Positions 5,524 through 5,567 of a stretch of DNA of 5,567 bases are shown here, one piece after another; within the stretch, counting starts at the first letter, position 1, and each line of letters begins with the position of its first letter. Position numbers and translations under genes: made by a program. The DNA is from an uncultured Flavobacteriales bacterium (lineage in GTDB: Bacteria; Bacteroidota; Bacteroidia; Flavobacteriales_D; Sanyastnellaceae). Where the stretch lies: the NCBI GenBank assembly GCA_913057815.1, contig CAJXOV010000183.1, positions 1 through 5,567 on the forward strand, given 5' to 3'. The notes below the pieces were generated by a model, which did no database searches, was not told the DNA's origin, and was given only the letters and a program-made list of their open reading frames with translations.

Positions 5524-5567
5524 CTGTCTCTTATACACATCTCCGAGCCCACGAGACCTCTCTACAT
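5524..5567. other. Nextera i7 adapter plus sample index, right end
   Basis: Bases 5524-5557 are the reverse complement of the Nextera read-2 transposase adapter, beginning with CTGTCTCTTATACACATCT. Bases 5558-5565 (CTCTCTAC) occupy the index position and match the i7 index I remember as N707. The final AT fits the first bases of the P7 sequence. The segment 5524-5561 is an exact reverse complement of 1-38. None of this is genomic. Confidence 0.97.

Overview
The window looks like one short assembled contig from a low-GC member of the Bacteroidota (Flavobacteriia or Cytophagia type). The evidence is a membrane coiled-coil protein family confined to that phylum, a characteristic Bacteroidota M14 carboxypeptidase, AT-rich codon use, mostly weak ribosome-binding sites and TAnnTTTG-like promoter elements. 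Both ends are not biology. Bases 1-38 and 5524-5567 are untrimmed Illumina Nextera (Tn5) i7-side adapter, so the genomic insert is 39-5523 and the genes at both ends are cut.

Layout, left to right. A 5'-truncated secreted-type M14 zinc carboxypeptidase runs rightward to 1592. It is met head-on by a leftward small secreted protein of unknown function (1716-2084), whose reading frame continues past an in-frame TAA for 40 more codons to 1593. Upstream of that, also leftward, is a membrane coiled-coil protein (2157-2783) of the family often mislabelled tRNA (guanine-N1)-methyltransferase. A 248-bp gene-free stretch (2784-3031) holds candidate promoters for both directions, an 11-bp tandem repeat and a GC-rich leader. 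It separates that protein from a rightward stand-alone, degenerate response-regulator receiver protein (3032-3397).

The receiver gene converges on a leftward two-gene operon: a YegS/BmrU-type lipid kinase (4440-5315) followed 8 nt later by a membrane-anchored endonuclease/exonuclease/phosphatase (EEP) family protein (3394-4431). A rightward pdxH (pyridoxamine 5'-phosphate oxidase), divergent from the kinase, begins at 5375 and is cut by the adapter after 49 codons.

The lipid kinase and EEP hydrolase are the only pair with clear evidence of co-expression. A shared role in lipid head-group or lipid-phosphate metabolism is possible but is inference. I see no rRNA, tRNA, CRISPR array, insertion sequence or defence locus. 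I found no convincing new multi-gene system; the points most worth checking are the interrupted small secreted gene, the degenerate receiver with its GC-rich leader, and the adapter ends.
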